This document shows, one piece after another, positions 1 through 5,719 of a stretch of DNA of 5,719 nucleotides. A program made the translations under genes and the position numbers. Each line of letters starts with the position of its first letter. Within the stretch, counting starts at the first letter, position 1. This DNA is from an uncultured Alphaproteobacteria bacterium (GTDB taxonomy: Bacteria; Pseudomonadota; Alphaproteobacteria; Caulobacterales; Hyphomonadaceae), in contig CAIKXW010000389.1 of NCBI GenBank assembly GCA_903831485.1, positions 1 to 5,719 of the forward strand. Direction: 5' to 3'. The notes beneath the pieces are model-generated. The model was not told where the DNA came from and did no database searches. It saw only the letters and a program-made list of their open reading frames with translations.

Positions 1-885
1 ATCACGGTGATCCTCGGCGCGGAGGCGCATTCCACGATCTTCGCAGGCCTGAAGTATCTCGGCTTCGGCGAGAAGAGGCTGGTGAGGGTCGATGTCGATG
101 CGAACGGCGCAATGGTGGCGGATGCAGCTGTTGCGGCGATAGCGAAGGCGAGCGGGCCAGTTATTGTCATCGCACAGGCAGGGCATATCAATTCCGGATC
201 GTTCGATCCGTTCAGGGAGATCGTGGCGGCCTGCAGGACAAAGAGCGCATGGTTGCACATCGACGGCGCGTTCGGTCTGTGGGCCCGGGCGACGGAGACC
301 CACCGCGAGGTGAGCGACGGGATCGAGCTGGCGGATTCGTGGTCGGTGGATGGGCACAAGTGGCTGCAGACGCCGTATGATTCCGCCTATGCGATCGTGA
401 AGCATCGCGAGGCGCATCTGCGCGCAATGCAGATTGCGGCGAGCTATCTGCCGAGCGCCGCCACGGGTGTGCGCGTGCCGGCGGACTATGTGCCGGAGCT
501 GTCGCGGCGCGCGCGCGGGTTTGCGACATGGGCGATGATCCGGCTGTTGGGGCGTCGCGGGATTGCGGAGATGGTGTCGCGGCATTGCACGCTGGCGCGG
601 CGCATGGCGCTGATCCTGTCGGCGGCGGGGGCGGAGATTCTCAACGATGTGGTGCTGAACCAGGTCGCGGTGCATTTCGGCAGCGATGCCGAGACGCAGG
701 CGACAGTTGCGAAGGTACAGGCGGATGGCGTGTGTTTTGTCGGCGGCGCGCAGTGGCGGGGGCGACAGATCATGCGGGTGTCAGTGACCAACGAGAACAC
801 GACCGAGGCGGACATCGATCGCTCGGCTGCTGCGATGCTGGCGGCATGGAAGGCCGTGCGAGGCGGCGCTACATCGGCCGGTTGA
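1..885 (+). CDS. PLP-dependent group II decarboxylase family protein (5'-truncated)
   Basis: The reading frame is open from the first base, so the N-terminus lies outside the window; 294 C-terminal residues are present, against a usual family length of about 450-500. The fold-type I, group II decarboxylase signature is clear. GAEAHSTIF carries the His (window residue 10) that stacks on the PLP ring. HIDGAFG holds the Asp (residue 88) that pairs with the pyridine nitrogen. SVDGHKW holds the Schiff-base Lys (residue 120). The C-terminal segment IMRVSVTNENTTEADID is the usual small-domain strand with the substrate-carboxylate Arg. Members decarboxylate aromatic L-amino acids, glutamate, aspartate or related substrates in the cytosol. 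The substrate here cannot be told from this part, and some relatives are aldolases or amide synthases. The GTG at 7 is internal, not a start. The 3' end overlaps the convergent lipoprotein gene by 17 bases. Family call is firm; exact reaction is unknown. Confidence 0.9.
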   Translation: MTVILGAEAHSTIFAGLKYLGFGEKRLVRVDVDANGAMVADAAVAAIAKASGPVIVIAQAGHINSGSFDPFREIVAACRTKSAWLHIDGAFGLWARATETHREVSDGIELADSWSVDGHKWLQTPYDSAYAIVKHREAHLRAMQIAASYLPSAATGVRVPADYVPELSRRARGFATWAMIRLLGRRGIAEMVSRHCTLARRMALILSAAGAEILNDVVLNQVAVHFGSDAETQATVAKVQADGVCFVGGAQWRGRQIMRVSVTNENTTEADIDRSAAAMLAAWKAVRGGATSAG

Positions 886-1345
886 GGACCTGCTGGGCGT
901 CGTAGGTGTTGGGGTCCGCGGGCTTGGCGCCGCGGCCCATGAGGATTTCGAGTGTCGACTCGAACTGGCGGCTGTCGCCGCCGAAGTTGAAGCCGACACC
1001 TACACCGATCCCCGATCCGAAAGAACCGCTTGAGCCGCCGATGCCGACCGTCGGGCCGGTCGGGCTGTAGCTTCCGCCTGCGACGTCGGTGTAGCGGCTG
1101 ACGACATTGAACCATTGATGGCCATTCTGGATGGTGAGTTCGGCGGCGCGGCGGAGCGCCATGTCCTCGACCTGCGGGCCCTTGAGATCGGGATTGCCAC
1201 GGAAGGAGACGCGGTAACGTTCCTCTTCGAGCCGCTGCTCACGATAGCCCATCTCGCTTGCGCTGGCCGCGGGGCCGTAGCGTGTCGGCGCGCTGGCGCA
1301 GGCGGCGAGGCTGAGCAGGGCGAAGGCGGCGATCAGGCGTTTCAT
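869..1345 (-). CDS. CC0125/CC1285-type small lipoprotein
   Basis: A 158-residue protein. MKRLIAAFALLSLAACAS is a classical type II signal peptide: positive n-region, hydrophobic core, and lipobox LAAC with the acylated Cys at residue 16. The mature protein should be anchored in the periplasm-facing envelope. Residues about 33-80 (GYREQRLEEERYRVSFRGN through RRAAELTIQNGHQWF) match my memory of the alphaproteobacterial CC0125/CC1285 lipoprotein family, whose function is unknown. Residues 90-123 are Gly/Ser-rich with alternating Gly-Val and Gly-Phe, ending GVGVGFNFGGD, which suggests a flexible or beta-type segment. The ATG is supported by GGGAGAA on the minus strand (plus positions 1351-1357), 5 bases upstream. 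It lies 62 bases downstream of the VOC gene on the same strand and may be read from that transcript or its own promoter; I could not identify one. Its 3' end overlaps the convergent decarboxylase gene. The lipoprotein call is strong; the family name is from recall. Confidence 0.85.
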   Translation of the reverse strand: MKRLIAAFALLSLAACASAPTRYGPAASASEMGYREQRLEEERYRVSFRGNPDLKGPQVEDMALRRAAELTIQNGHQWFNVVSRYTDVAGGSYSPTGPTVGIGGSSGSFGSGIGVGVGFNFGGDSRQFESTLEILMGRGAKPADPNTYDAQQVLNRPM

Positions 1346-1407
1346 TGCGGTTCTCCCGTGTCTGACAAGCTAGCCTAAATCTTGTTCGGTTGCAGCAGGC
1401 CGACTGT

Positions 1408-1788
1408 TCAGGAGAGCGGTTTGTAGAAATGGAGGCCGTGGCCGTTGGGGTCGTACACGCCGAATTCGCGTGTGCCCCATGGAGTGTCGCGAAGGGCGGC
1501 GGTGGGGCGAAGTCCGCGTTGCCCGGTACATTCTGCATGCAGTGTGTCGGGATCGTCGACGAGAAAGCGATATGCGGGAGCATCCTCGCCGGGCGCCGGG
1601 AAATAGCGTTCATCCTGCCATTGCAAGTGGATTTCCACACCGTCGCGGCTGATCCCGGCATAGCGGATGGTTGCGCCGCCGTCATCGAAGGCACAGGTGA
1701 AGCCGAGACGTTCGACATACCACTGGACTGTCGCTGCCACGTCGCGAGCCCCAAGGACAGGGCGGACGGCCTTGAGAATTGCGGCCAT
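1408..1788 (-). CDS. VOC-family (glyoxalase/bleomycin-resistance-like) protein
   Basis: A 126-residue protein, the usual size for one VOC module pair. The first beta-alpha-beta unit is VRPVLGARDVAATVQWYVERLGF (residues 8-30, given here with its key features: start of strand, helix with Trp23-Tyr24, then LGF). The strand VEIHLQW follows at 51-57. The second unit ends PWGTREFGVYDPNGHGLHF (103-121), the bleomycin-resistance-type C-terminal signature. The Glu that usually ends this signature and binds metal in glyoxalase I and methylmalonyl-CoA epimerase is replaced by His120, and the N-terminal metal His of the epimerase is not present (VRPVL). It is therefore probably neither of those enzymes; real bleomycin resistance is also unproven. 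The ATG lies 11 bases after the mutase stop codon. Its Shine-Dalgarno AAGGG (plus positions 1796-1800) overlaps that stop, which points to co-transcription and translational coupling. Fold is firm, function unknown. Confidence 0.85.
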   Translation of the reverse strand: MAAILKAVRPVLGARDVAATVQWYVERLGFTCAFDDGGATIRYAGISRDGVEIHLQWQDERYFPAPGEDAPAYRFLVDDPDTLHAECTGQRGLRPTAALRDTPWGTREFGVYDPNGHGLHFYKPLS

Positions 1789-1795
1789 CCGTCAG

Positions 1796-1801
1796 CCCTT
1801 C
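1796..1801 (-). promoter_or_regulatory. RBS of VOC gene overlapping scpA stop
   Basis: Minus-strand GAAGGG includes part of the scpA TGA (1800-1802) and sits 7 bases before the VOC ATG at 1788. Ribosomes ending scpA would be placed on the start of the next gene, so the two are likely translationally coupled. Confidence 0.6.
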
Positions 1802-3995
1802 AGCCTGCAGAAGCGTTCTTCGAATTGTGGCCCAACTTGCCGCTGAGCTTGTCGAGCAGCTCCACGGCGGCGTCGGCGATGACGGTGCCTGGCGGGAAGA
1901 TGGCGGTGGCTCCGGCGGCGTGGAGGGCTTCGTAGTCCTGCGGGGGCACGACCCCGCCGACGACGACGGCGATGTCGCCGCGGCCTTCCTTGTTCAGTGC
2001 CGCGCGCAGTTCGGGGACTAGCGTGAGGTGGCCGGCGGCGAGCGACGAGGCGGCGACGATGTGGACGTCGTTCTCCACGGCCTGGCGGGCGGCTTCGGCG
2101 GGGGTCTGGAAGAGAGGGCCGATGTCGACGTCCCATCCGAGGTCGGCGAAGCCGGAGGCGACGACTTTCTGTCCGCGGTCGTGCCCGTCCTGACCCATCT
2201 TGGCGATGAGGATGCGGGGGCGACGCCCTTCCGACTTCTCGAAGGCGTCCGCCATGGCGCGTGCGTGGGCGACCTTGCCGGATTGTGCGGACATGCCCTG
2301 GGCGTAAACGCCCTGGATCGACTTGATGACGGCCTGGTGGCGGCCGACGACTTTCTCGACCGCGAGGCTGATCTCGCCGACCGTAGCCTTGGCCCGCGCG
2401 GCGGCGACGCCGAGTTCGAGAAGGTTGCCGGCGCCGGTCTCAGTGGCTTTCGTGATGGCGTCGAGGGCCTGCGCGACGGCAGTCTCGTCACGCTCACCGC
2501 GGAGACGGCGCAGCTTGTCGAGCTGGAGGTTGCGGACCTTGGCGTTATCGACTTTCAGGACTGGCACGTCTTCCGGCTCGTTGAGGCGGAACTTGTTGAC
2601 CCCGACGATGGTCTGGACCCCTGAGTCGATGCGCGCCTGGGTCTTGGCGGCGGCCTCCTCGATGCGGAGCTTGGGCAGGCCTTCCTCGATGGCCTTCGCC
2701 ATGCCGCCCATGCCTTCGACTTCCTGGATGTGGGCCCACGCCTTGCGGGCGAGATCGTAGGTGAGGCGTTCGACGTAGTAGGAGCCGCCCCACATGTCGA
2801 TCGTGCGGCAGGCGCCGCCTTCCTGCTGCAGGAAGATCTGCGTGTTGCGGCTGATACGGGCGGAGAAGTCAGTCGGCAGCGCGAGCGCCTCGTCGAACGA
2901 GTTGGTGTGCAGCGACTGGGTTTGGCCGCCTGCGGCCGCCATAGCCTCGAAGCAAGTGCGGATGGCGTTGTTGTAGACGTCCTGCGCCGTCAGCGACCAG
3001 CCAGAGGTCTGCGAGTGTGTGCGCAGGGAGAGCGACTTGTCGCTCTTCGGATCGAACTGCTTGACCAGCTTTGCCCAGAGCAGGCGTGCCGCGCGCATCT
3101 TCGCGACTTCCATGAAGTAGTTCATGCCGATCGCCCAGAAGAAGGAGAGGCGCGGCGCGAACCTGTCGACGTCGAGACCGGCGGCGATGCCGGAGCGGAT
3201 GTATTCGACACCGTCGGCGAGCGTGTAGGCGAGTTCGAGGTCGGCGGTCGCTCCGGCTTCCTGCATGTGGTAGCCGGAGATCGAGATCGAATTGTACTTC
3301 GGCATCTTCTGCGAGGTGTAAGCGAAGATGTCGGAGATGATCCGCATCGAGGGGCGGGGCGGATAGATGTAGGTGTTCCGCACCATGAATTCCTTGAGGA
3401 TGTCGTTCTGGATCGTGCCCGAGAGTTTCTCTGGCGGCACGCCCTGCTCCTCGGCGGCGACGATGTAGAGCGAGAGCACCGGCAGCACGGCGCCGTTCAT
3501 GGTCATCGACACCGACATCTGGTCCAGCGGGATGCCCGCGAAGAGCGTGCGCATGTCGTAGATCGAGTCGATGGCGACACCGGCCATCCCGACATCGCCC
3601 GTCACGCGCGGATGGTCCGAGTCGTAGCCACGGTGGGTGGCGAGATCGAAGGCGACCGAGAGGCCCTTCTGACCGGCGGCGAGGTTGCGGCGATAGAAGG
3701 CGTTGGAATCCTCGGCGGTGGAGAATCCGGCGTATTGCCGAATCGTCCAAGGCTGGTTGGTGTACATGGTCGGGTAGGGGCCGCGGCCGAACGGGGCGAT
3801 ACCGGGGAAATCATCGAGGAAATCGAGACCGGCCGTGTCGGCGGCGGTGTGCATCGGCTTGACCGGGATGCCCTCGGGCGTTTCCCACAGCCTCGTTCCA
3901 GCGGGGCCAGCCAGTTTCGACCAGGCGCCAAGGTCGGCGCCGGGCGTCAGTTCGCCGAGCGGCAGCTGGGTGAAATCGGGGAAAGACAGGGCCAT
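1800..3995 (-). CDS. scpA: Methylmalonyl-CoA mutase, adenosylcobalamin-dependent
   Basis: A 731-residue protein, full length for the catalytic subunit. It isomerises (R)-methylmalonyl-CoA to succinyl-CoA in the cytosol, the last step of propionyl-CoA assimilation, by a radical mechanism using coenzyme B12. Residues about 40-560 form the TIM-barrel substrate domain. The known active-site residues of the Propionibacterium enzyme (Tyr89, Arg207, His244) have clear counterparts: Tyr88 in [13 protein letters not shown], Arg206 in [10 protein letters not shown] and His243 in GYHMQEAGA. Residues about 592-725 form the B12-binding domain, with DGHDRG (603-608, His605 as lower axial cobalt ligand), SSL at 650-652 and [11 protein letters not shown] near 677-687. 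The ATG at 3995 is preferred over an in-frame GTG at 4034 because it has GGAG five bases upstream, and the extra 13 residues are not family-like. No separate small MutA-type subunit gene is adjacent, consistent with a homodimer. The VOC gene follows 11 bases downstream. Very sure. Confidence 0.97.
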   Translation of the reverse strand: MALSFPDFTQLPLGELTPGADLGAWSKLAGPAGTRLWETPEGIPVKPMHTAADTAGLDFLDDFPGIAPFGRGPYPTMYTNQPWTIRQYAGFSTAEDSNAFYRRNLAAGQKGLSVAFDLATHRGYDSDHPRVTGDVGMAGVAIDSIYDMRTLFAGIPLDQMSVSMTMNGAVLPVLSLYIVAAEEQGVPPEKLSGTIQNDILKEFMVRNTYIYPPRPSMRIISDIFAYTSQKMPKYNSISISGYHMQEAGATADLELAYTLADGVEYIRSGIAAGLDVDRFAPRLSFFWAIGMNYFMEVAKMRAARLLWAKLVKQFDPKSDKSLSLRTHSQTSGWSLTAQDVYNNAIRTCFEAMAAAGGQTQSLHTNSFDEALALPTDFSARISRNTQIFLQQEGGACRTIDMWGGSYYVERLTYDLARKAWAHIQEVEGMGGMAKAIEEGLPKLRIEEAAAKTQARIDSGVQTIVGVNKFRLNEPEDVPVLKVDNAKVRNLQLDKLRRLRGERDETAVAQALDAITKATETGAGNLLELGVAAARAKATVGEISLAVEKVVGRHQAVIKSIQGVYAQGMSAQSGKVAHARAMADAFEKSEGRRPRILIAKMGQDGHDRGQKVVASGFADLGWDVDIGPLFQTPAEAARQAVENDVHIVAASSLAAGHLTLVPELRAALNKEGRGDIAVVVGGVVPPQDYEALHAAGATAIFPPGTVIADAAVELLDKLSGKLGHNSKNASAG

Positions 3996-4000
3996 AGTCG

Positions 4001-4004
4001 CTCC
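4001..4004 (-). promoter_or_regulatory. scpA ribosome binding site
   Basis: Minus-strand GGAG lies five bases before the ATG at 3995. It decides the start: the upstream in-frame GTG at 4034 has no comparable site. Confidence 0.65.
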
Positions 4005-4024
4005 GGACGCGGGACTCGCCTTGG

Positions 4025-4053
4025 ATCCTAGCACTGTGATCCCGCGCCATGAA
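4025..4053 (-). promoter_or_regulatory. Candidate scpA promoter
   Basis: On the minus strand, TTCATG (plus 4048-4053) and TAGGAT (plus 4025-4030) are separated by exactly 17 bases. They match the sigma-70 -35 and -10 consensus at 3/6 and 4/6 positions. Transcription would begin near 4018, leaving a leader of about 22 bases before the ATG at 3995 and excluding the GTG at 4034. The match is modest and high-GC promoters are hard to call by eye. Confidence 0.3.
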
Positions 4054-4055
4054 GC

Positions 4056-4071
4056 CTTCGCAGGTGCGAAG
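4056..4071. promoter_or_regulatory. Palindromic candidate operator upstream of scpA
   Basis: CTTCGCAGGTGCGAAG consists of two perfect 7-base arms (CTTCGCA and TGCGAAG) around a 2-base spacer. It lies in the divergent intergenic region, 60 bases upstream of the scpA ATG and directly before the proposed -35 element. A dimeric regulator of the scpA unit would be expected to bind such a site. The half-site TTCGCA resembles the TTTGCA of sites reported for the short-chain acyl-CoA regulator PccR/RamB group, but that link is inference. It could alternatively form a 6-bp RNA hairpin with an AGGT loop if transcribed. Confidence 0.35.
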
Positions 4072-4218
4072 CAGTCAGGCTGCGTTCATCCGGCACAGCT
4101 CATTACAAAGTTCACGAACCCGCGCGCTGCGACGGAGGCTGGCCGAGCTGCCGTTGAAGGTTGCGATCGTCTGGCTTGCCGGGCGATCAGGCGGGGAGCA
4201 AACGCCCATGCGGGCAAT

Positions 4219-4225
4219 GGAGAGG
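4219..4225 (+). promoter_or_regulatory. RBS of the EF-hand gene
   Basis: GGAGAGG lies six bases before the ATG at 4232. Together with the signal peptide that begins exactly there, it fixes the start and rules out longer in-frame versions that open at 4049 or 4208. Confidence 0.7.
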
Positions 4226-4231
4226 CTGGTC

Positions 4232-4537
4232 ATGAAAGTTACGACATTCGTCGCTGCAACGATGGTTGCAGTTTTTGCGGCAGGAAGCGCGATGGCGCAG
4301 CCGGGCGGTACGCCCCCGACGCCGGAACAGCGCGAGGCGCGTTTTGTTGCGGCTGACGCGAACAAGGACAACAAGCTGGACAAGGCCGAGTTCGTCTCCA
4401 GCCTCCCCGAGCGCGCACAGGCGATGGCGGACCAGATGTGGTCGAGCCGCGTCGACCAGGATGGCGACGGCTTCGTGACCAAGGAACAGTTTCTCGCTCT
4501 CCGCATGGGCCCGGCGGGTGGCGGCGGCGGCAAGTAA
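4232..4537 (+). CDS. Secreted EF-hand domain protein
   Basis: A 101-residue protein. MKVTTFVAATMVAVFAAGSAMAQP is a Sec signal peptide in outline (basic start, hydrophobic core, AMA at residues 20-22 with likely cleavage after Ala22), so the mature form of about 79 residues should be periplasmic or secreted. Two EF-hand loops follow. Loop 1, residues 42-53, reads DANKDNKLDKAE with Asp, Asn, Asp, Lys (backbone), Asp and the final Glu in place, though Asn replaces the usual Gly at position 6. Loop 2, residues 75-86, reads DQDGDGFVTKEQ, with the ideal DxDGDG start but Gln instead of Glu at position 12, which should weaken calcium binding or change its geometry. A short Gly-rich tail ends the protein. 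Partner and role are unknown; such proteins may buffer or sense calcium. It is a single-gene unit closed by the terminator just downstream, and is transcribed away from scpA. Confidence 0.88.
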   Translation: MKVTTFVAATMVAVFAAGSAMAQPGGTPPTPEQREARFVAADANKDNKLDKAEFVSSLPERAQAMADQMWSSRVDQDGDGFVTKEQFLALRMGPAGGGGGK

Positions 4538-4560
4538 GGCGTGCAAGCTTCCGATACAGG

Positions 4561-4596
4561 ACGGCCGGCGATTGCCTCGCCGGCCGTTTTGATTTT
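4561..4596 (+). terminator. Rho-independent terminator after the EF-hand gene
   Basis: A perfect 11-base-pair stem (ACGGCCGGCGA at 4561-4571, TCGCCGGCCGT at 4577-4587) with a TTGCC loop is followed by TTTTGATTTT ending at 4596. It starts 23 bases after the EF-hand stop. The T-rich side is on the plus strand only, so it acts for plus-strand transcription and separates the EF-hand gene from the SDR gene. Confidence 0.92.
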
Positions 4597-4616
4597 GCCT
4601 CGCGCCTTGCTATGCC
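4589..4616 (+). promoter_or_regulatory. Weak candidate promoter of the SDR gene
   Basis: TTGATT (4589-4594) and TATGCC (4611-4616) are 16 bases apart, with TGC just before the -10-like hexamer (extended -10 form). The -35-like part lies inside the T-tract of the preceding terminator. A promoter must exist near here because the terminator cuts off read-through, but this assignment is weak. Confidence 0.22.
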
Positions 4617-4640
4617 CGTCCTGACACAAGGGAGCGAAAG

Positions 4641-5441
4641 ATGGCCGACGTCAATTCGATGCAGGGCAAACGCGCGATCGTGACGGGCGGCGGCACGGGG
4701 CTGGGCGCGGCGACGGCGATGGGGCTGGCGCGGCGCGGGGTGAATGTCTGCATCAACTACAATTCGAGCGCGGACGCCGCCAACGAGGTGGTCGCGCAGT
4801 GCAAGGCGCTGGGCGTCGAAGCATTCGCGATGAAGGCCAATGTCGGCGAAGACAGCGACTGCCGCGCGCTGGTGGCGGCAACGGTCGGGAAATTCGGCGG
4901 CGTTGACGTGCTGGTGAACAATGCGGGCATCACGAAGTTCGCTAAGCATACCGATCTCGATGCGCTCGATGCGGACGACTTCCTGAAGCTCTATCGCGTC
5001 AATGTCGTCGCGGTGTACCAGATGACGCGCGCGGCGCAGCCGCATCTGGCGGCGAGCGGCAAGGGATCGGTGGTGAATGTCTCGTCGATCGCAGGCGTGA
5101 CGGGGATCGGATCATCCATCGCCTATGCCTCGACCAAGGGTGCGCTGAACACGATGACGCTAAGCCTTGCGCGGGCGCTGGCGCCGAATATCCGGGTGAA
5201 TGCCGTTTGTCCGGGCTATATCGGCTCTGGCTGGTTCACCAAGTATCAGGGCAATGACGTGGAATCGCAGACGGCAGAGAATGTCGCCAAGACTGTGCCG
5301 CTGAAGGTGGCGTCGATGCCGGAGGATATTGCCGAGTCGATCCTGTTCTTTGCGGGGCCCGAAAGCCGCCACGTGACCGGCGAGTTCATGATCATCGATG
5401 CGGGCATGCACCTTGGCTATGCGCCGTTGAGAGCCAGGTAA
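4641..5441 (+). CDS. Classical SDR family NAD(P)-dependent oxidoreductase
   Basis: A 266-residue protein of the usual classical-SDR length. The Rossmann cofactor motif TGGGTGLG is at residues 15-22 and NNAG at 93-96. The catalytic set is Asn121 (RVNVVAVYQ), Ser149 (NVSSIAG), Tyr162 and Lys166 (YASTK). The PG motif follows at 191-192 (VNAVCPGYI), and the C-terminal strand is TGEFMIIDAG. It should oxidise an alcohol or reduce a ketone in the cytosol, like FabG-type and 3-hydroxyacyl or sugar dehydrogenases. The substrate cannot be read from the sequence. The end of the second strand reads INYNSS without the acidic residue typical of NAD-specific enzymes, so NADPH is somewhat more likely (inference). 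Its ATG has AAGGGAG (4628-4634) six bases upstream. The next gene starts 34 bases downstream with no terminator between, so the two may share a transcript. Family call is firm. Confidence 0.93.
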   Translation: MADVNSMQGKRAIVTGGGTGLGAATAMGLARRGVNVCINYNSSADAANEVVAQCKALGVEAFAMKANVGEDSDCRALVAATVGKFGGVDVLVNNAGITKFAKHTDLDALDADDFLKLYRVNVVAVYQMTRAAQPHLAASGKGSVVNVSSIAGVTGIGSSIAYASTKGALNTMTLSLARALAPNIRVNAVCPGYIGSGWFTKYQGNDVESQTAENVAKTVPLKVASMPEDIAESILFFAGPESRHVTGEFMIIDAGMHLGYAPLRAR

Positions 5442-5475
5442 CAGGCAAGTCGCTGAGGCGAAGGGGAGGTTGGAG

Positions 5476-5719
5476 ATGGTCTGGTCGCGCCGGCAATTCC
5501 TTCTCACCTCCGGAGCGGCGCTCGCCGCTGCGGGCTGCACCACCGCTGAACCATCTGCGCCGTCGACGCCTGCCCCGACCCCACCTTCGACGCCCTCGGC
5601 TGTTGCGGTTGCCGGATCAGCGTTTCCGCTCATCACCGATACGGCGGCGCGGCTCGATGTGGCGAAGGTTCGGGCGCTGCGCAATCACGGCGTGAAGACG
5701 GTGTTCCGATACTATTCGC
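5476..5719 (+). CDS. Tat-signal lipoprotein, probable DUF1906 glycoside-hydrolase-like domain (3'-truncated)
   Basis: The frame is open from an ATG at 5476 to the window end, giving 81 residues. GGGGAGG (5463-5469) lies six bases upstream. MVWSRRQFLLTSGAALAAAGC has a twin-arginine motif (SRRQFLL, residues 4-10), a hydrophobic stretch and a Cys at 21 preceded by AAG, so Tat export with lipid attachment is likely; the -3 Ala is a weaker lipobox position than Leu. Residues about 26-42 form a Pro/Ser/Thr-rich linker. From residue 50, FPLITDTAARLDVAKVRALR and then VKTVFRYYS look like the first strand, helix and second strand of the DUF1906/Rv2525c-like TIM-barrel domain, related to GH25-type hydrolases. 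Such proteins are thought to act on or near the cell wall, but activity is not settled. The domain call rests on about 30 residues from recall. It could share a transcript with the SDR gene 34 bases upstream. Confidence 0.7.
   Translation, partial: MVWSRRQFLLTSGAALAAAGCTTAEPSAPSTPAPTPPSTPSAVAVAGSAFPLITDTAARLDVAKVRALRNHGVKTVFRYYS

Noticed and set aside
947..964. A perfect 7-base inverted repeat with a GTCG loop (TTCGAGT / ACTCGAA)
   Set aside because: It lies within the lipoprotein coding region, has no T-tract, and one or two such repeats are expected by chance in a window of this size.
1346..1407. Search for a promoter or terminator between the VOC and lipoprotein genes
   Set aside because: No hexamer pair with good spacing and no stem plus T-tract could be supported by eye.
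2869..3750. A 293-codon open frame on the minus strand inside scpA in another frame
   Set aside because: It is very rich in Arg, His and Pro, shows no domain, and is fully contained in the mutase gene; this is a frame-shadow composition.
2730..4031. A 433-codon open frame on the plus strand opposite scpA
   Set aside because: It is rich in Arg, Gly and Val with no recognisable domain, and lies exactly antisense to a highly conserved mutase. It is a typical shadow frame in high-GC DNA.
4110..4119. Short palindrome GTTCACGAAC in the intergenic region
   Set aside because: Arms are only 4 bases and are expected often by chance; there is no promoter element beside it.
4049..4231. N-terminal extension of the EF-hand protein by 61 codons
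   Set aside because: The signal peptide begins at 4232 directly after a good RBS, and the extension has no family features and would bury the signal peptide.
4239..5045. A 268-codon open frame on the minus strand opposite the EF-hand and SDR genes
   Set aside because: It runs through the terminator and two clearly supported genes, is rich in Arg, and has no family features.

Overview
The window is high-GC chromosomal DNA. It carries dense, short-spaced genes, Shine-Dalgarno sequences of the GGAG type, and an exported-protein and lipoprotein set typical of Alphaproteobacteria. The short lipoprotein resembles the CC0125/CC1285 family first named from Caulobacter. A single-chain methylmalonyl-CoA mutase fits the same class. 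I cannot fix the order; Sphingomonadales, Caulobacterales and Hyphomonadales-type genomes are all plausible. No rRNA, tRNA, CRISPR array, insertion sequence, integrase or prophage gene is visible, and no stretch over 300 bases lacks a gene.

Layout, left to right: (1) 1-885, plus strand: the C-terminal part of a PLP-dependent group II decarboxylase-like enzyme, cut by the window start. (2) 869-1345, minus strand: a small lipoprotein with a Gly-rich tail, meeting gene 1 tail to tail with a 17-base overlap. (3) 1408-1788, minus: a VOC-fold (glyoxalase/bleomycin-resistance-like) protein. (4) 1800-3995, minus: methylmalonyl-CoA mutase, 11 bases upstream of the VOC gene and probably in one transcript with it. 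(5) 3996-4231: a divergent intergenic region with a 16-base near-perfect palindrome beside a plausible scpA promoter. (6) 4232-4537, plus: a small secreted two-EF-hand protein, followed by a strong intrinsic terminator. (7) 4641-5441, plus: a classical SDR oxidoreductase. (8) 5476 to the window end, plus: the N-terminus of a Tat-signal, probable lipoprotein whose mature part looks like the start of a glycoside-hydrolase-like (DUF1906/Rv2525c-type) domain.

Functionally, the core is the mutase. It converts methylmalonyl-CoA to succinyl-CoA at the end of propionyl-CoA assimilation, and its partner enzymes (propionyl-CoA carboxylase, epimerase) are not in the window. The adjacent VOC protein belongs to the same superfamily as methylmalonyl-CoA epimerase but lacks the epimerase metal ligands. 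It is therefore better read as a different, unassigned VOC protein that is co-expressed with the mutase. The other genes look like independent units.

I see no convincing new multi-gene system. The points most worth a second look are the candidate operator in front of scpA, the coupled non-epimerase VOC gene, and the Tat-exported lipoprotein truncated at the right edge.
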